Shown in pieces: positions 25,580-37,567 of a stretch of 64,000 nt of DNA. Both the position numbers and the translations under genes were made by a program. The notes under the pieces are model-generated. The model saw only the letters and a list, made by a program, of their open reading frames with translations, had not been told where the DNA came from and ran no database searches. Source of the stretch: Pelecanus crispus (lineage: Eukaryota; Chordata; Aves; Pelecaniformes; Pelecanidae); contig NC_134675.1 of the NCBI RefSeq assembly GCF_030463565.1, positions 14,095,862-14,159,861 of the forward strand. Reading direction: 5' to 3'. Positions within the stretch are counted from its first letter, which is position 1, and each line of letters starts with the position of its first letter.

Positions 25580-26275
25580 TCATCCTTCTGGCGTGTCAAC
25601 CGCACCACTCAGCTTGGTGTCATCTGCAAACTTGCTGAGGGTGCACTCGATCCCACTGTCTATGTCATTGATGAAGATCTTAAACAGCACTGCTCCCAGT
25701 ACGGACCCCTGAGGGACACCACTTGTCACTGGTCTCCATCTGGTCATCGAGCCGTTGACCACTACCCTCTGGATGCGACCATCCAGCCAATTCCTTATCC
25801 ACCGAACAGTCCACCCACCAAATCCATATCTCCCCAATTTAGGGAGAAGGATGCTGTGGGGGACTGTGTCGAAGGCTTTACAGAAGTCCAGATAGATGAC
25901 ATCCATAGCTCTTCCCTTGTCCACTGATGCAGTCACTCCTTCATAGAAAGCCACTAGGTTGGTCAGGCAGGACTTGCCCTTGCTGTATCTGTGCTAACTG
26001 TCTCGAATCACCTCCCTGTCCTCCATGTGCTTGAACATAGCTTCTAGGAGGATCTGTTCCATGATCTTCCCAGGCACAGAGGTGAGGCTGACAGGTCGGT
26101 AGTTCCCAGGGTCCTCCTTTCTTCCCTTTTTAAAAATGGGCACAATGTTTCCCTTTTTCCAGTCAGCAGGGACTTCACCTGACTGCCATGACTTTTCAAA
26201 TATCATGGAGAGTGGCTTGGCAACTACATCAGCCGATTCCCTCAGGACTCTGGGATGCATCTCATCAGGTCCCAT
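25580..26275 (-). pseudogene. CR1-b reverse transcriptase core
   Basis: The open pieces 25994-26275 and 25580-25954 contain [48 protein letters not shown] and FADDTKL. The catalytic Asp residues are present. The TAG at 25994-25996 falls at the same codon as in CR1-a, just before the [12 protein letters not shown] block. Confidence 0.87.
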
Positions 26276-26481
26276 AGACTTGTGTACATTGAGGTTCTTC
26301 AGGTGGTGTCGAACCTGATCTTCCCTTACAGTGGGAGGGGCTTTACCCCCCTGGTCCCTATCTTGTGGTCCATCGACTCAGGAGGGGTGAGGAGAGAGGT
26401 TGCCAGTGAAGACCAAGGCAAAAAAGTTGTTGAGTACCTCAGCCTTCTCCTCGTCCGTTGATACTAGGACGCCATTCTTGT

Positions 26482-27597
26482 TCATCGGGGGGGTACGCTT
26501 TCTTTAACCTTCCTTTTCTGGTTGACATACCTGTAGAAGCCCTTCTTCTTATTCTTTACATCCCTTGCCAAATTCAGCTCCAGCTGCACCTTGGCCTTCC
26601 TGACCCCATCCCTACACAACCGGGCCATTTCCCTGTATTCCCCCCAGGACACCTGTCCCTGCTTCCACTGCCTGTGCAGTTCCCTCTTGCTCTTTAGTTT
26701 GACCAGCAGGTCTCGACTCAGCCTTGCTGGTCTCTTCCCTTCCTTGCCTGATTTCTTACACCTGGGGACTGACAGCTCCTGTGCTCTGTGGAAAGCATCC
26801 TTAAAGATCTGCCAGCTCTGTTCTGTTCCCCTGTCCCTGAGGGCCATTTCCCAGGGGGTCCTTCTGACTAACTCCTTGAAGAGCTGGAAGTTTGCTTTCC
26901 TAAAATTTAGGGTCCTGACTATACTCCTCGCTTTCCCCATATCCCTCAGGAGTGTGAACTCCACCAATGCGTGATCACTGCAGCCCAGGCTGCCTCCAAT
27001 CTTGACATCACTGATGAGCTCACTTGCATTGGTGACCAACAGGTCCAGTACTGCATCCCTTCTGGTAGGGCTGTCTATTACCTGGCCTAAGAAGTTATCC
27101 TCAATGCATTCTAGGAATCTCCTGGATTGCCTACAGCTTGCCATGTTGCTTTTCCAGCAGATGCCAGGGTGGTTGCAGTCCCCCAGCAGGATGAGAGTCT
27201 GCAAGCACAAAGGGTCCCGGAGCTGGAGGAAGAAGGCTTCGTCAGCAGGTTCCCCTTGATCAGGCGGCCTGTAGTAGACACCAACCACAAGGTTCCCTTT
27301 GTTGCCTCTGTCTCTGATTCTTACCCATAAGCTTTCGACCTGCTCGTGGCTATTCTTCAGGGACAGCTGTTCACACTGTATCCATTTCTTTATGTAGAGG
27401 GCAATGCCTCTGCCCCTCCTTCCTCGCCTGTCCTTTCTGAACAGCCTGTAGCCATCGATAGCCACATTCCAGTCGTGGGATTCGTCCCACCAAGTTTCAG
27501 TTATGGCAATCAGGACATAGCTTTCTAGCAGCACGGTAGCTTCCAGCTCCTCCTGTTTGTTGCCCATGCTGCGTGCGTTCGTGTAGAGGCATTTCAT
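26482..27597 (-). pseudogene. CR1-b APE-type endonuclease domain, frame open
   Basis: The 371-codon open frame begins MKCLYTNARSMGNKQEELEA. It holds ITETWWDESHDW, GVYYRPP, GDCNHPGICW (Cys in place of Phe in the GDFN box) and SDHALVEF, then the basic linker toward the RT. It is the best-preserved endonuclease in the window but belongs to an ORF2 with a stop in the RT. Confidence 0.88.
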
Positions 27598-27852
27598 CTG
27601 GCCATGTCACCTTCTTAGTGGAACACCCCTTGTTTCCCTTGAGGTGTTTCATGGAAGTTTCCTTGTTGGCTCCTAGTACCTCAGGAGCCCCCAGCTCATC
27701 TCCGCAAGACTTCGACTGTGCTGCGGTGTTCCCAGCACGCCTCTGGGCAACAGGTTGAGGGCTCATACTAGCACCCCATCCCTCTAACCATTGTGTGTCA
27801 TCCCACAGCTTGTCACAGGAAAGCCTGGTATGTTCCCCCTCCCCCTTCACAT

Positions 27853-28260
27853 CTAGTTTAAAGCCCTGTCAATGAGCCCTGCAAGCTCCTGTGCAAAGAC
27901 CCTCTTTCCCCTTTGAGAAAGGTGGCTCCCATTTGATGCCAGCAAGCCTGGTGCCGTGTAGGCCGCCCCATTGTCAAAAAACCCAAAGTTCTGACGGTGG
28001 CACCAGCCACGGAGCCATGTATTAAGAGATTGAGTCCACCTGTTCCTACCAATGTCACCTCCCACAACTGGAAGGAGGGAGGAAAAAATAACCTGTGCCC
28101 CAGATTCCCTCACTAACCGTTCCAAGGCTCTGAAATCTCTTTTAATCACCCTTGGGCTACGTGCTGCAACTTCATCACCACCCACGTGGAAGAGAGTAAT
28201 GGGTAGTAGCTTATAATAGCTTGTGGTCTCAGGCAGTCCCAAGCTACACTCAAACTGCAC
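27853..28260 (-). pseudogene. CR1-b ORF1 esterase-like domain (5'-truncated)
   Basis: The 135-codon open frame contains ITLFHVGGDEVAARSPRVIK, VIFSSLLPVVGGDIGRN, FGFFDNGAAY and SNGSHLSQRGKRVFAQELA before its stop. These blocks fit the SGNH-esterase-like region known in vertebrate CR1 ORF1 (GGND-like and GxHLS-like blocks). The upstream PHD-like and N-terminal part is missing. Confidence 0.7.
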
Positions 28261-28269
28261 TCTCGCCTA

Positions 28270-28566
<297 letters not shown>

Positions 28567-28811
28567 CTATTAGGCAAAGAATATGGAACGATGCATAACA
28601 TAACTGTGCTACACAAATCACTCCCTGCTTAAAGGACACTGTAATGTTGGGTTTTAGTAGCATAACAAAAAGAAGTGTTCAATCTACAGCCCACCACAGT
28701 TCATCTAGCTCATTCCTGATTATCCTCCTTCTTGGGAGTTCATCAGACCCAGGCAGGCAAACTGGAGGGAAAAAAATATGTGCATGCTCTGTACGATGTG
28801 AATGCAGTATA

Positions 28812-29215
28812 GAATCATAGAATGGTTTGGGTTGGAAGGGACCTTTAGAGGTCATCTAGCCCAACCCCCCGGCAGTGAGCAGGGACAGCTTTAACTAGAT
28901 CAGGTTGCTCAGAGCCCCATCCAATCTGACCTTGAATGTTTCTAGGGATGGGGCCTCCACTACCTCTCTGGGCAACCTGTTCCAGTGCTTCACCACCCTC
29001 ACTGTAAAAAATTTCTTCCTTATATCCAGTCTAAATCTACCCTCCTTTAGTTTAAATCCATTACTCCTTGTCTTGTCACAACAGGCCTTGCTAAAAAGAT
29101 TGCCCCCATCCTTCCTATAGGCCCCCTTTAAGTACTGAAAGGCTGCAATAAGGTCTCCTCGCAGCCTTCTCTTCTCCAGGCTGAGCAACCCCAACTCTCT
29201 CAGCCTGTCCTAACA
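28812..29215 (-). mobile_element. CR1 3'-end copy (about 400 bp)
   Basis: It begins with the ATAGAATCATAGAATGG tail and covers the 3'UTR and the last 100 codons of ORF2 (minus strand: [20 protein letters not shown] and [20 protein letters not shown]). It is closely related to the corresponding part of CR1-b. Confidence 0.9.
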
Positions 29216-29473
29216 GTAAGTCTAACACTTCTTGAAAGCATGTGTAGTAAGTGACCAAGATAGGCCGCAGTATGTAATTCTTCTCTGCCACTCAGAGTTC
29301 ATGGCCTTTCAGGCCAGAAAGGAACCCTGAAGTAAAGCAACTCTCTAGTCCAGGTATAAGAACAGAGGCAACGATATACCTAGGTATATACTATAAAGTC
29401 CAGATATAAACCTGTGTATTCAAAGCAAACCACTGTTTCTGAATATCTTAAATGCATTAGTATTTTTATGTAT

Positions 29474-29776
29474 TGGGTCTGGCTAGAATGGAGTTAACTT
29501 TCTTCATACCTGCTTGTTGGGGGCTTGTCCGGGATGGTGCTGTGATAGGGATTTGTTACCAAAAGAGTGTTGATAACGCAGCAATGTTTTGGCTGTTGCT
29601 GAAGAGTGCTTGCAGAGTGTCAAGGCCTTTTCTGTTTCTCACTCTGCGCCCTCCCCCAGGGAGTAGGCTGAGGGTGGGCAAGGAGTTGGGAGGGGACACA
29701 GACGAGACAGCTAACCTGAATTGGCCAAAGGGATATTCCATGCCATATAACGTCATGTTCAGCAATAAAAACTGGG

Positions 29777-29790
<14 letters not shown>
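29474..29790 (+). mobile_element. Diverged, truncated ERVL-like LTR
   Basis: The sequence TTGGGTCTGGCTAGAATGGAG, followed by TTGATAACGCAGCAATG, GGGAGGGGACACAGACGAGA and GGATATTCCATGCCATATAA.CGTCATG, follows the 5' half of the second LTR subfamily (39043-39630, 56657-57256). It stops at a TG microsatellite. No 3' end or target duplication remains. Confidence 0.75.
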
Positions 29791-29817
<27 letters not shown>

Positions 29818-29830
29818 GGGGGGGGGGGGG
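29780..29830. repeat. (TG)n microsatellite followed by a G run
   Basis: About eighteen GT dinucleotides are followed by a run of about thirteen G bases, at the point where the LTR fragment ends. Seen directly. Confidence 0.95.
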
Positions 29831-29861
29831 CGGGGCGTGTATATGTGTGTTGGCTTCCAAG

Positions 29862-30070
29862 GTAGAACAGAACAAAATAGAACAGAACAGAATAGAATAG
29901 AATAGAATTGAATCAAATCAAATTGAACAGAACAGAACAGAACAGAACAGAATCGAATCGAATCGAATCGAATCGAATCGAATCGAATCGAATAGAATAG
30001 AATAGAATAGAATAGAATAGAATAGAATAGAATAGAATAGAATAGAATAGAATAGAATAGAATAGAATAG
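29862..30070. repeat. Pentanucleotide array (GAACA/GAATA/GAATC)n
   Basis: About 40 five-base units fall in homogeneous blocks: GAACA units, then GAATA, mixed GAATC/GAATT, GAACA again, eight GAATC-type units with CG junctions, then some 15 GAATA units. It abuts the 3' tail of CR1-d, whose tail sequence (ATAGAAT) resembles the unit. Long minus-strand open frames here (FYSIL repeats) are artefacts of the array. Confidence 0.95.
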
Positions 30071-30540
30071 TTCAGTTGGAAGAGACCTACAACGATCATC
30101 CAGTCCAACTGCCTGACCACTTCAGGGCTGACCAAAACTTAAAGCATCTTATTAAGGGCATTGTCCAAATGCCTCTTAAACACAGACAGACTGTTGAGCC
30201 TACTGTCAACCAGCACCCCCAGATCCCTTTCTGCAGGCCTGCTCTCCAGCCACTCCTCTCCCAATCTATGCTTGTGTCCGGCATTACTCTGTCCCAGGTG
30301 CAGAACCCGGCACTTGGACTTGTTAAATTTCATGCCGCTGATGATTGCCCAATGCTCCAATCTATCCAGATCCCTCTGCAAGGCCTCTCGTCCCTCAAGA
30401 CAGTCAGCAGCACCTCCCAGTTTAGTACCGTCAGCAAACTTGCTAAGGGTGCATTCAACTCCTGCATCCAGATCATTGCTAAAAATATTGAAGAGAACTG
30501 GCCCTAGAATTGAGCCCTGAGGAACACCGCTGGTGACTGG

Positions 30541-31257
30541 TCACCTGCCAGATGTAGCCCCATTCACTACAACCCTTTGAGCCCTGCCATTCAGCCAGTT
30601 CTTCACCCAGCGCACCGTGTACCTGCTCATCTCACAGTTGGACAACTTGTCCAGAAGGATGCTGTGAAGGACAGCATCAAAAGCCTTACTAAAACCCAGA
30701 AAAAGTACATCCACCGCTTCATCCGCTAGGCGGGTGACCTTATCATAGAAGGATATCAAATCCATTAAACAGGACTTTCCCTTTGTGAACCCATGTTGGC
30801 TGTGCCTGATGATTGCATTGTTCTTTAAATGCCTTTCAATAGCACCCAGCATGATCTTCTCCATAATTTTTCCAGGTACTGAGGTTAGATGAACAGGTCT
30901 GTAGTTTCCTGGGTCTTCCCTCAAGTTCTTCTTGTAAATTGGAATTACGTTGGCTAGCTTCCAGTCAGCGGGGGCCTCCCCAGACTCCCAAGACCTTTGG
31001 TAGATGATCGAGGGGGGTCCTGCTGTAACATCCGCTAGCTCCTTCAGTACTCTGGGGTGAATCCCATCAGGCCCCATGGACTTATGAACGTTCAGCTGAT
31101 ACAACTGGTCCCTTACAATTTCAGTGCCCACAAATGGAAAGGCACTGTTCCCCCAGTTGTGGTCCTCCAACTCAGTGGACTGGGCAGCCCAAGATCTATC
31201 ACTGATATGAAAGACTGGGGCAAAAAAAAACATTGAATGCCTCCGTTTTTTCTTCAT
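30541..31257 (-). pseudogene. CR1-d reverse transcriptase N-terminal half
   Basis: The 238-codon open frame contains HKSMGPDGIHPRVLKELADV, the NYRPVHLTS block, SQHGFTKGKSCLMDLI and FLGFSKAFDAVLHSILL. The Asp of the first catalytic motif (YLDFSKAFD) is Gly here, though the second Asp of KAFD remains. The frame ends before the PQGS block. Confidence 0.85.
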
Positions 31258-31605
31258 CCTTATTATTCAGGTGACCATCTTCAACAAGTATTGGTCCAAT
31301 GTTTTCCTTAGACCTCCTGTTACTATTAACATACATAAAAAAAGCCTTTCTTGTTGTCTGACACAACACTGGCCAGTTTTAACTCTAGTTGAGCTTTAGC
31401 CTTTCATGTCTTCTCCCTGCATATGCGAGGCACGGCTCTGTAATCTTCCTGCGAAGCCTGACCTCGCTTCCAGAGATCATACGATTTCTTTTTCTGCCTG
31501 AGTTCCAAGAGGACTTCCCTGTTCAGCCAAGCTCGTCTTCTGCCCTGCTTGCTTGACTTGCAACACCATGGGATTGCCTGCTCCTGTGCTTTTAAAAGGT
31601 GGTTC

Positions 31606-32526
31606 TTAAAAAACTGACCAGCACTCATGGATTCCTAAGCCCTCAAAAGCAGATTCCCAGGGGACACTGCTAAGTAGCTCCCTGAGTAGCTTAACGTTTG
31701 CTCTCTTGAAATGCAGGGTAGCAACTCTGCTGACCTTTTTTCTCATTGCACCGAAAATTTTACACTCAGCCATTTCATGATCACTGTGGCCAAGACAGCC
31801 ACCTACCATCACATCCCCCACGAGTCCTTCTCTATTCACAACTAGCAAGTCTAGGAGGGCACCTTTCCTAGTTGGCTCACTGAGTACTTGTGACAAGAAG
31901 TTATCTTCCACATACTTCAGGAATTTCCTGGGCTTGCTTGTCACAGCAGTATGATATTCCCAGTTGATGCCTGGGAAGTTGAAGTCTCCCATAAGGACAA
32001 GGTCTACCGATCTAGAGATTTCTCCTAATTGCCTATAGAATAACTCATCAGTGCTTACATCCTGGCTGGGTGATCGATAGTAGACACCCACAAAGGCATC
32101 TGCTTTGTTTTCCATCCCCCTAATCCTCACCCAGAGGCTCTCAACCACATCATCCCTAACTGTGAGGGCTGTACAGTCAAACCTCTCCCTTACATACAGT
32201 GCAACTCCTCCACTTCACCTGCCCTGCCTATCCCTCCTGAACAGCCTGTAGCCCTCCATCCCAGCACTCCAGTCGTGGGACTCATTCCACCAAGTCTCAC
32301 TAATACCATTGACATCATGGCTCTGGGAAGGGACCAACGCTTCCAGTTCATCCCGTTTGGTTCTCATACTGCGTGCATTGGTGTACAGGCATTTCAGATG
32401 TGCTCCTAAGCCCTCAGTGCTCTCTGGAGCAGAGTAAATGCTCCCATTAGCATTGCCAGCCTCAGGCAATGCCATGCCAACACTTGGTTTACCTTCGGCA
32501 ATCCTCTTGGTATCCCCTTCCCCCAC
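31606..32526 (-). pseudogene. CR1-d endonuclease domain (two pieces)
   Basis: 32215-32526 carries YTNARSMRTKRDELEA and ISETWWNESHDW. 31606-32148 carries VESLWVRIRGMENKADAFVG, YYRSPSQ, MGDFNFPGINWEYH and GHSDHEMAECKI. The pieces are separated by a stop near 32214. Confidence 0.85.
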
Positions 32527-32660
32527 TGATTCTAGTTTAAAGCCCTCTCAATCAGTCCTGCCAGCTTATGAGCAAAGATGTGTTTCCCCCATTGGGTCAG
32601 GTGGATCCTGTTAGGGCCCGGCATACCTTGTGTTTCAAAGACTCTTCCATGGTTAGAAAA

Positions 32661-32858
32661 ACCAAAGTGCCACATCTACCCGTTTTTTGAACACTTCCAG
32701 GGATGGTGACTCCACCACTTCTCTGGGCAGCCTGTTCCAAATCTTGACCACCCTTTCCGTAAAGAAATTTTTCCTAATTTCCAACCTAAACCTCCCCTGG
32801 CACAGCTTGAGCCCATTTCCTCTTGTCCTATCGCTAACTACTAACTACTTGGGAGAAG
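32661..32858 (-). mobile_element. CR1 3' fragment of another subfamily
   Basis: ACATCTACCCGTTTTTTGAA followed by GACTCCACCACTTCTCTGGG matches the ORF2 end seen at 16562-16753 and 51393-51773 (minus strand here). It lies exactly between CR1-d and the broken 5' end of ERV copy 2. Confidence 0.85.
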
Positions 32859-32859
32859 A

Positions 32860-34719
32860 ATGAATATGCTCCCTGTTCTGCTGTTTATCACCATTGGGAG
32901 CTGGGTCAAGGTTATTGTTTTGATGTACTTTGTAACACTGGCTTATGATATGATAAAATGGCTGGTTGTGAGACTAATCTGGCATTTGTACTCAGCATTT
33001 CTGTCATCTCTGTAATTTGGGAGCCATCTGTCGGAAACAATTACACTGTGTACCTTTTATCCTCGGAGAGCCAATTTATGGGGAGACACCTTCTTTCACC
33101 TTCCCCCACCTTCCCCTTCTCCTCCAGGCTAGTTACAATAGCTCTTGAGAATTTTGAATATCCTTGGGATGTTCAAACTGGCATGTTCCTGTTGCTCCTA
33201 CTCCTGAATGTGTTTCAGGACTTGTTTAAAGTTAAACATCTATTTAAGAATATCACCCAGAGATCTACCCTGAGGCTAGATGAGTGGCAGCGTATGTGGG
33301 ATAGTATGGACAAGTACCTAAGAAAGCGGGCACCTCCAATGTTTTGGAACTTAACCCGTGAACAAGTGCAGAATCCTGAAAAATTAGCAGAATATTTGGA
33401 AAAAGTATGCTGTCACCCTGGCAACTCCAGGAAGACACAAATCATTACAACATGCTGGGACTTGGCCCACGCCTACTGAGCCCTGTTCAACACTATTCAG
33501 TACCCTCAAGGGGAAAAGAAGGTCTCTGGATCTGATGGCAAAATGACAGGCACTGCGGCTACTCCAACCCCCGCCACAGGCACTGCAGCTACTCAAACCC
33601 CAGTGACAGGCACTGCAGCTGAATCAGAGAACCAACTCGTGCTGGTATCAGTCGCCCCTATACACAAGAAGAAACATTGAAGAAATTCAACTCATTTAGT
33701 AAGGGATGATGAAAAAGCAGGGCCATCACAAGGAGACAAGGAGGAAGAGGAAGAACTCATAAACAAGACAGTAACCACCCGACCCCTATCCCTGAGGGAG
33801 CTGCGAGATATGCAAAAAGATTTTGGCTGTCGTCCAGGCAAGCACATTGTCACCTGGCTGCTCCAATGCTGGGATAACAGGGCCAGTAGCCTGGATTTAG
33901 AGGATAAGGAAGCCAAGCAGCTGGGATCCCTTTCTAGGGAAGGGGGCACTGACAAAGCAAGTGGAAAAGGAGCACGAACCCTTAGCCTCTCGAGGTGAAC
34001 TCTGTCAGGCATGAAGGAAAGGTATCCCTTCAAGGAAGATGTTATATATAGCCCAGGCAAACAGACCACCATGGAGAGAGAATACCTGAGGGAATTAGCA
34101 GTGCTGGAGGTGATTTATAGTGACCTGGACAATGAGCAGTTATCCAAAGATCCACATGAAGTCAGGTGCACATGACCCATGTGGCGGAAGATTGTATGAA
34201 GCATACCAGCATCGTATGCCAACTTGTTGGCAATACTGACCTGGAAAGATGGAGAGGAACCAATGGTGTATTAATTGGCTGGACAACTCCGGGAATACAA
34301 CGAAAATATTTCTTCCTTCCTCATCTCGGCTGTGGAGAAACTGTCCCGGGAGGCCCAGCAACTCAGAGAGGATATGTCCTACTCCCCACTTCTACAGACA
34401 ACTATCTCAGCTATTAGGAGTAAGCATTCCTCTGCTCAGGAGGGAGGGTACAGAGAGTACACACCACGGGGCGCCCTGTGGTTTTTCCTGCATGACCATC
34501 AAGAGGACATGAGGAAGTAGGATGGGAAATCTATCTCGACCCCAGAGGCACGGGTACGTGAGTTGCAAAGAAAAACAATCACAAAAGGGGGTTCTTCCAG
34601 GAAAACTGCTGCTCCAGTTTCCAGTCGGCATTTCCCCACTCAGCATAAAAGGGCCAAATTTAATGACATCTGACTCATATTTACAAGAAATGAGTAATGA
34701 ATACTATGACCAGGATTAG
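32860..34719 (+). pseudogene. gag: ERV copy 2 gag remnant
   Basis: The first frame begins with a very hydrophobic stretch and ends at a TAA near 33014. A second frame (32958-33479) has an Asn-Tyr-Thr sequon, the block NFEYPWDVQTG followed by a Leu-rich membrane-like segment, and then PPMFWNLTREQVQNPEKLAE. The Thr/Ala-Pro repeat region and the capsid-like part follow (LRELRDMQKD.. homologue), broken by TGA 33477 and others. It ends at a TAG, 34717-34719, the same codon that ends gag in copy 1. Confidence 0.85.
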
Positions 34720-36990
34720 AGGGGCCCTGCCTCCAGCCAGCTGGAGGAAAGGGACAACCGGGTTTACTGGACTCTGTGGATTCGATGGCCTGGAACATCA
34801 GACCCACAGGAGTAGAAGGCTCTAGTGGACACCGGTGCACAGTGTACCCTAATGCCATCAAACTATAGAGGGGCAGAACCCATCTGTATTTCCGGAGTGA
34901 CAGGGGGAATCCCAACAGCTAACTGTATTGAAGGCCAAAGTGAGCCTAACCAGGAATGAGTGGCAAAATCACTGGCAAAAGCAAGACTCACTCATCCTTT
35001 AACAGTCCCATGTGGCCAGTGCAAAAGTCTAACGGAAAGTGGAGATTAACAGTAGACTACTGTGGCCTGAACAAAGTCATGCCGCCACTGAGTGCTGCCA
35101 TGCCGGACATGCTAGAACTTAAATATGTACTGGAGTCAAAGGCAGCCAAGTGGTATGCCACAATTGATATCGCTAATGCATTTTTCTCAATCCTTTTGGC
35201 AGCAGAGTGCAGGCCACAGTTTGCTTTCACATGGAAGGGCGTTCAGTACACCTGGAACTGACTGCCCCAGGGGTGGAAGCACAGCCCCACCATTTGCCAT
35301 GGACTGATCCAGACAGCACTGGAACAGGGTGAATCTCCGGAACATCTACAGTGTATTGATGATATCATCATGTGGGGCAACACAGCAGAAGAAGTTTTTG
35401 AGAAAGGGAAGAAAATAGTCCAAATCCTCCTGAAGGCTGGTTTTGCCATAAAACAGAGTAAGGTCAAGGGACCTGCACAGGAGATCCAGTTTTTAGGAAT
35501 AAAATGGCAAGATGGACGTCGTCAGATCCCAATGGATGTGGTCACCAAAATAACAGCTATGTCCCCACCAACTAGCAAAAAGGAAACACAAGATTTCTTG
35601 GGTCACTTTTCAAGTGACCCAGAAGAAGAATGACATTGAATAGGGCCCTGAGCAATGACAAGCCTTTGAACAAATTAAACGGGAGATAGTTCATGCAGTA
35701 GCCCTTGGGCCAGTCCGGGCAGGGCAGGATATTAAAAATGTGCTCTACACCGCAGCCAGGGAGAATGGCCCTACCTGGAGCCTCTGGCAGAAAGCACCAG
35801 GGGAGACTCGAGGTCGACCCCTAGGGTTTTGGAGTCAGGGATACAGAGGATCCAAAGCCTGCTATACTCCAATTGAGAAAGAGATACTGGCAGCATATGA
35901 AGGGGTTCGAGCTGCTTCAGAAGTGGATGGCACTGAAGCACAGCTCCTGCTGGCCCCCCGACTGCCGGTGCTGGGCTGGATGTTCAAAGGGAGGGTCCCC
36001 TCTACACATCATGCAACTGATGCTCTGTGGAGTAAGTGGGTTGCACTAATCCCACAACGGGCTCAAACAGGAAACCCGAGTCACCCAGGAATCTTGGAAA
36101 TGATCATGGACTGGCCAGAAGGAAAAGATTTTGGAATATCACCAGAGGAGGAGGTGACGTGCTGAAGAGGCCCCACTATATAATAAACTGCAAGAAAATG
36201 AGAAGCAATATGCCCTCTTCACTGATGGGTCCTGTCATCTTGTTGGAAAGTATCGGAGGTGGAAAGCTGCTGTATGGAGTCCTATACGACAAGTCGCAGA
36301 AACTGCTGAAGGAGAAGGGGAGTCGAGTCAGTTTGCAGAGGTGAAAGCCATCCAGCTGGCTTTAGATATTGCTGAACGAGAAAAGTGGCCAGTCCTTTAT
36401 CTCTGTACTGACTCATGGATGGTGGCAAATGCCCTGTGGGGGTGGTTACAGCAATGGAAGCAGAGCAACTGGCAGCGCAGAGGCAAACCCATCTGGGCTG
36501 CCACATTGTGGCAAGATATTGCTGCCCGGGTAGAGAACCTGGTTGTAAAAGTACGTCATGTAGATGCTCACATACCCAAGAGTGAGGCCACTGAAGAACA
36601 TCAAAACAACCAGCAGGTGTATCAGGCTGCTAAGATTGAAGTGGCTCAGGTGGATCTGGACTGGCAACATCAGGGTGAATTATTTATAGCTCTGTAGGCC
36701 CATGACACCTCAGGCCATCAAGGAAGAGATGCAACATATAGATATGCTCATGATCGAGGGGTGGACTTAACTATGGACAGTATTGCACAGGTTATCCATT
36801 AGTGTGAAACATGCGCTGCAATCAAGCAAGCCAAGCAGTTCAAGCCCCTCGGGTATGGAGGGTGATGGCTGAAATATCAATATGGGGAGGCCTGGCAGAT
36901 TGATTATATCACACTCCCACAGACCTGCCAAGGCAAGTGTTATGTGCTCACCATGGTGGAAGCAACCACTTGGTATAGATGGTATAGAAT
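34720..36990 (+). pseudogene. pol: ERV copy 2 pro-pol remnant
   Basis: The protease DTGAQCTLMPS block, RT blocks (TIDIANAFFSI, an FAFTWKGVQYTWN homologue, then a Cys-Ile-Asp-Asp version of the YIDD box), RNase H (TDGSC homologue in a shifted frame, CTDSWMVANALWGW) and the integrase zinc-binding region are recognisable in several frames. Lesions include a TGA in RT near 35259, a 2-bp deletion near 36157, TAG 36800-36802 and TGA 36863-36865. The integrase core is deleted. Confidence 0.87.
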
Positions 36991-37003
36991 AAGGGGTGGA
37001 TAC

Positions 37004-37567
37004 TGTCCTGGTTTCGGCTGGGATAGAGTTACTTTTCTTCCTAGTAGCGGGCATTATGCTGTGTTTTGGATTTTGGATGAGAATAATGGTGATAACACAC
37101 TGATGTTTTAGTTGTTGCTAAGTACTGCTTACACTAAATCAAGGACTTTTCAGCTTCTCATGCTCTGCCGACTGAGAAGGCTGGAGATGCACAAGAAGCT
37201 GGGAGGGGGCACAGCCAGGACACTTGACCCAAACTGACCAAAGGGCTATTCCATGCCATATGAGATCATGCTCAGTATATAAACTGGGGGAAAGCTGGCC
37301 AGGGGGCACCTGCTCAGTACCTGGCTGGGCATCGGTTGGTGGGTGGTGAGCAATTGCATTGTGCATCACTTATTTTGTATATTCCTTTATCATTGTTATT
37401 ATTATTATTATTATTTTCCCTTCCTTTTCTGTCCTATTAAACTGTCTTCATCTCAACCCACAAATCTTACTTTTTTTTTCCCAGTTCTCTCCCTGATCCC
37501 ACTGGGGGGTGGGAAGTGAGTGAATGGCTGTGTGGTCTTTAGCTGCCTGCTGGCTTAAACCACAACA
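37004..37567 (+). mobile_element. 3' LTR of ERV copy 2
   Basis: It begins TGTCCTGGTTTCGGCTGGG and ends AACCACAACA, 564 bp, with a TATATAAA box near 37278. The CRE position reads TGAGATCA. It is the only LTR left to copy 2. Confidence 0.9.

Larger units (their letters stand above)
24731..28261 (-). mobile_element. CR1 LINE (CR1-b), nearly full ORF2, sister of CR1-a
   Basis: The minus-strand CR1 has its tail at 24731 (ATAGAATCATAGAATCATAG) and its 5' break at about 28261. In order toward the 5' end it has the ORF2 C-terminus (24825-25413), the RT (25580-26275), the endonuclease (26482-27597, uninterrupted) and ORF1 with the esterase-like domain (27853-28260). It is very close to CR1-a in sequence and shares the in-frame TAG of the RT (25994-25996). 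The 5' break lies 77 bp from the inverted SMARCA2 exon. Confidence 0.92.
30071..32668 (-). mobile_element. CR1 LINE (CR1-d), internally deleted
   Basis: Minus-strand CR1 of the CR1-c/e group. The 3'UTR (GTTCAGTTGGAAGAGACCTA) is joined near 30180 to a mid-ORF2 position, so some 500 bp of the ORF2 C-terminus present in CR1-e are missing. Upstream are the RT (30541-31257, with [27 protein letters not shown] and KAFDAVLHSILL), the endonuclease (31606-32526, with MGDFNFPGINWEYH and GHSDHEMAE) and a short ORF1 end. Earlier ORF1 sequence of the same type reappears at 37568-38340, beyond an ERV. Confidence 0.88.
32859..37567 (+). mobile_element. ERVL-like provirus copy 2, 5'-truncated and internally deleted
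   Basis: The element begins within the leader or gag start (ATG at 32860) directly after a CR1 fragment, with no 5' LTR and no primer-binding site. It runs through gag, protease, RT, RNase H and part of integrase to a 564-bp 3' LTR (37004-37567). Compared with copy 1, about 310 bp are missing at the protease/RT junction (near 34965), a short RT segment is missing near 35600, and about 1 kb of integrase C-terminus and 3' leader is missing before 36970. Numerous stops are present. Several lesions are shared with copy 3. Confidence 0.92.

Noticed and set aside
29620-30135. A 171-codon minus-strand open frame with repeated Phe-Tyr-Ser-Ile-Leu residues
   Set aside because: It is the translation of the pentanucleotide array plus parts of an LTR and the TG microsatellite, with no splice or protein context.
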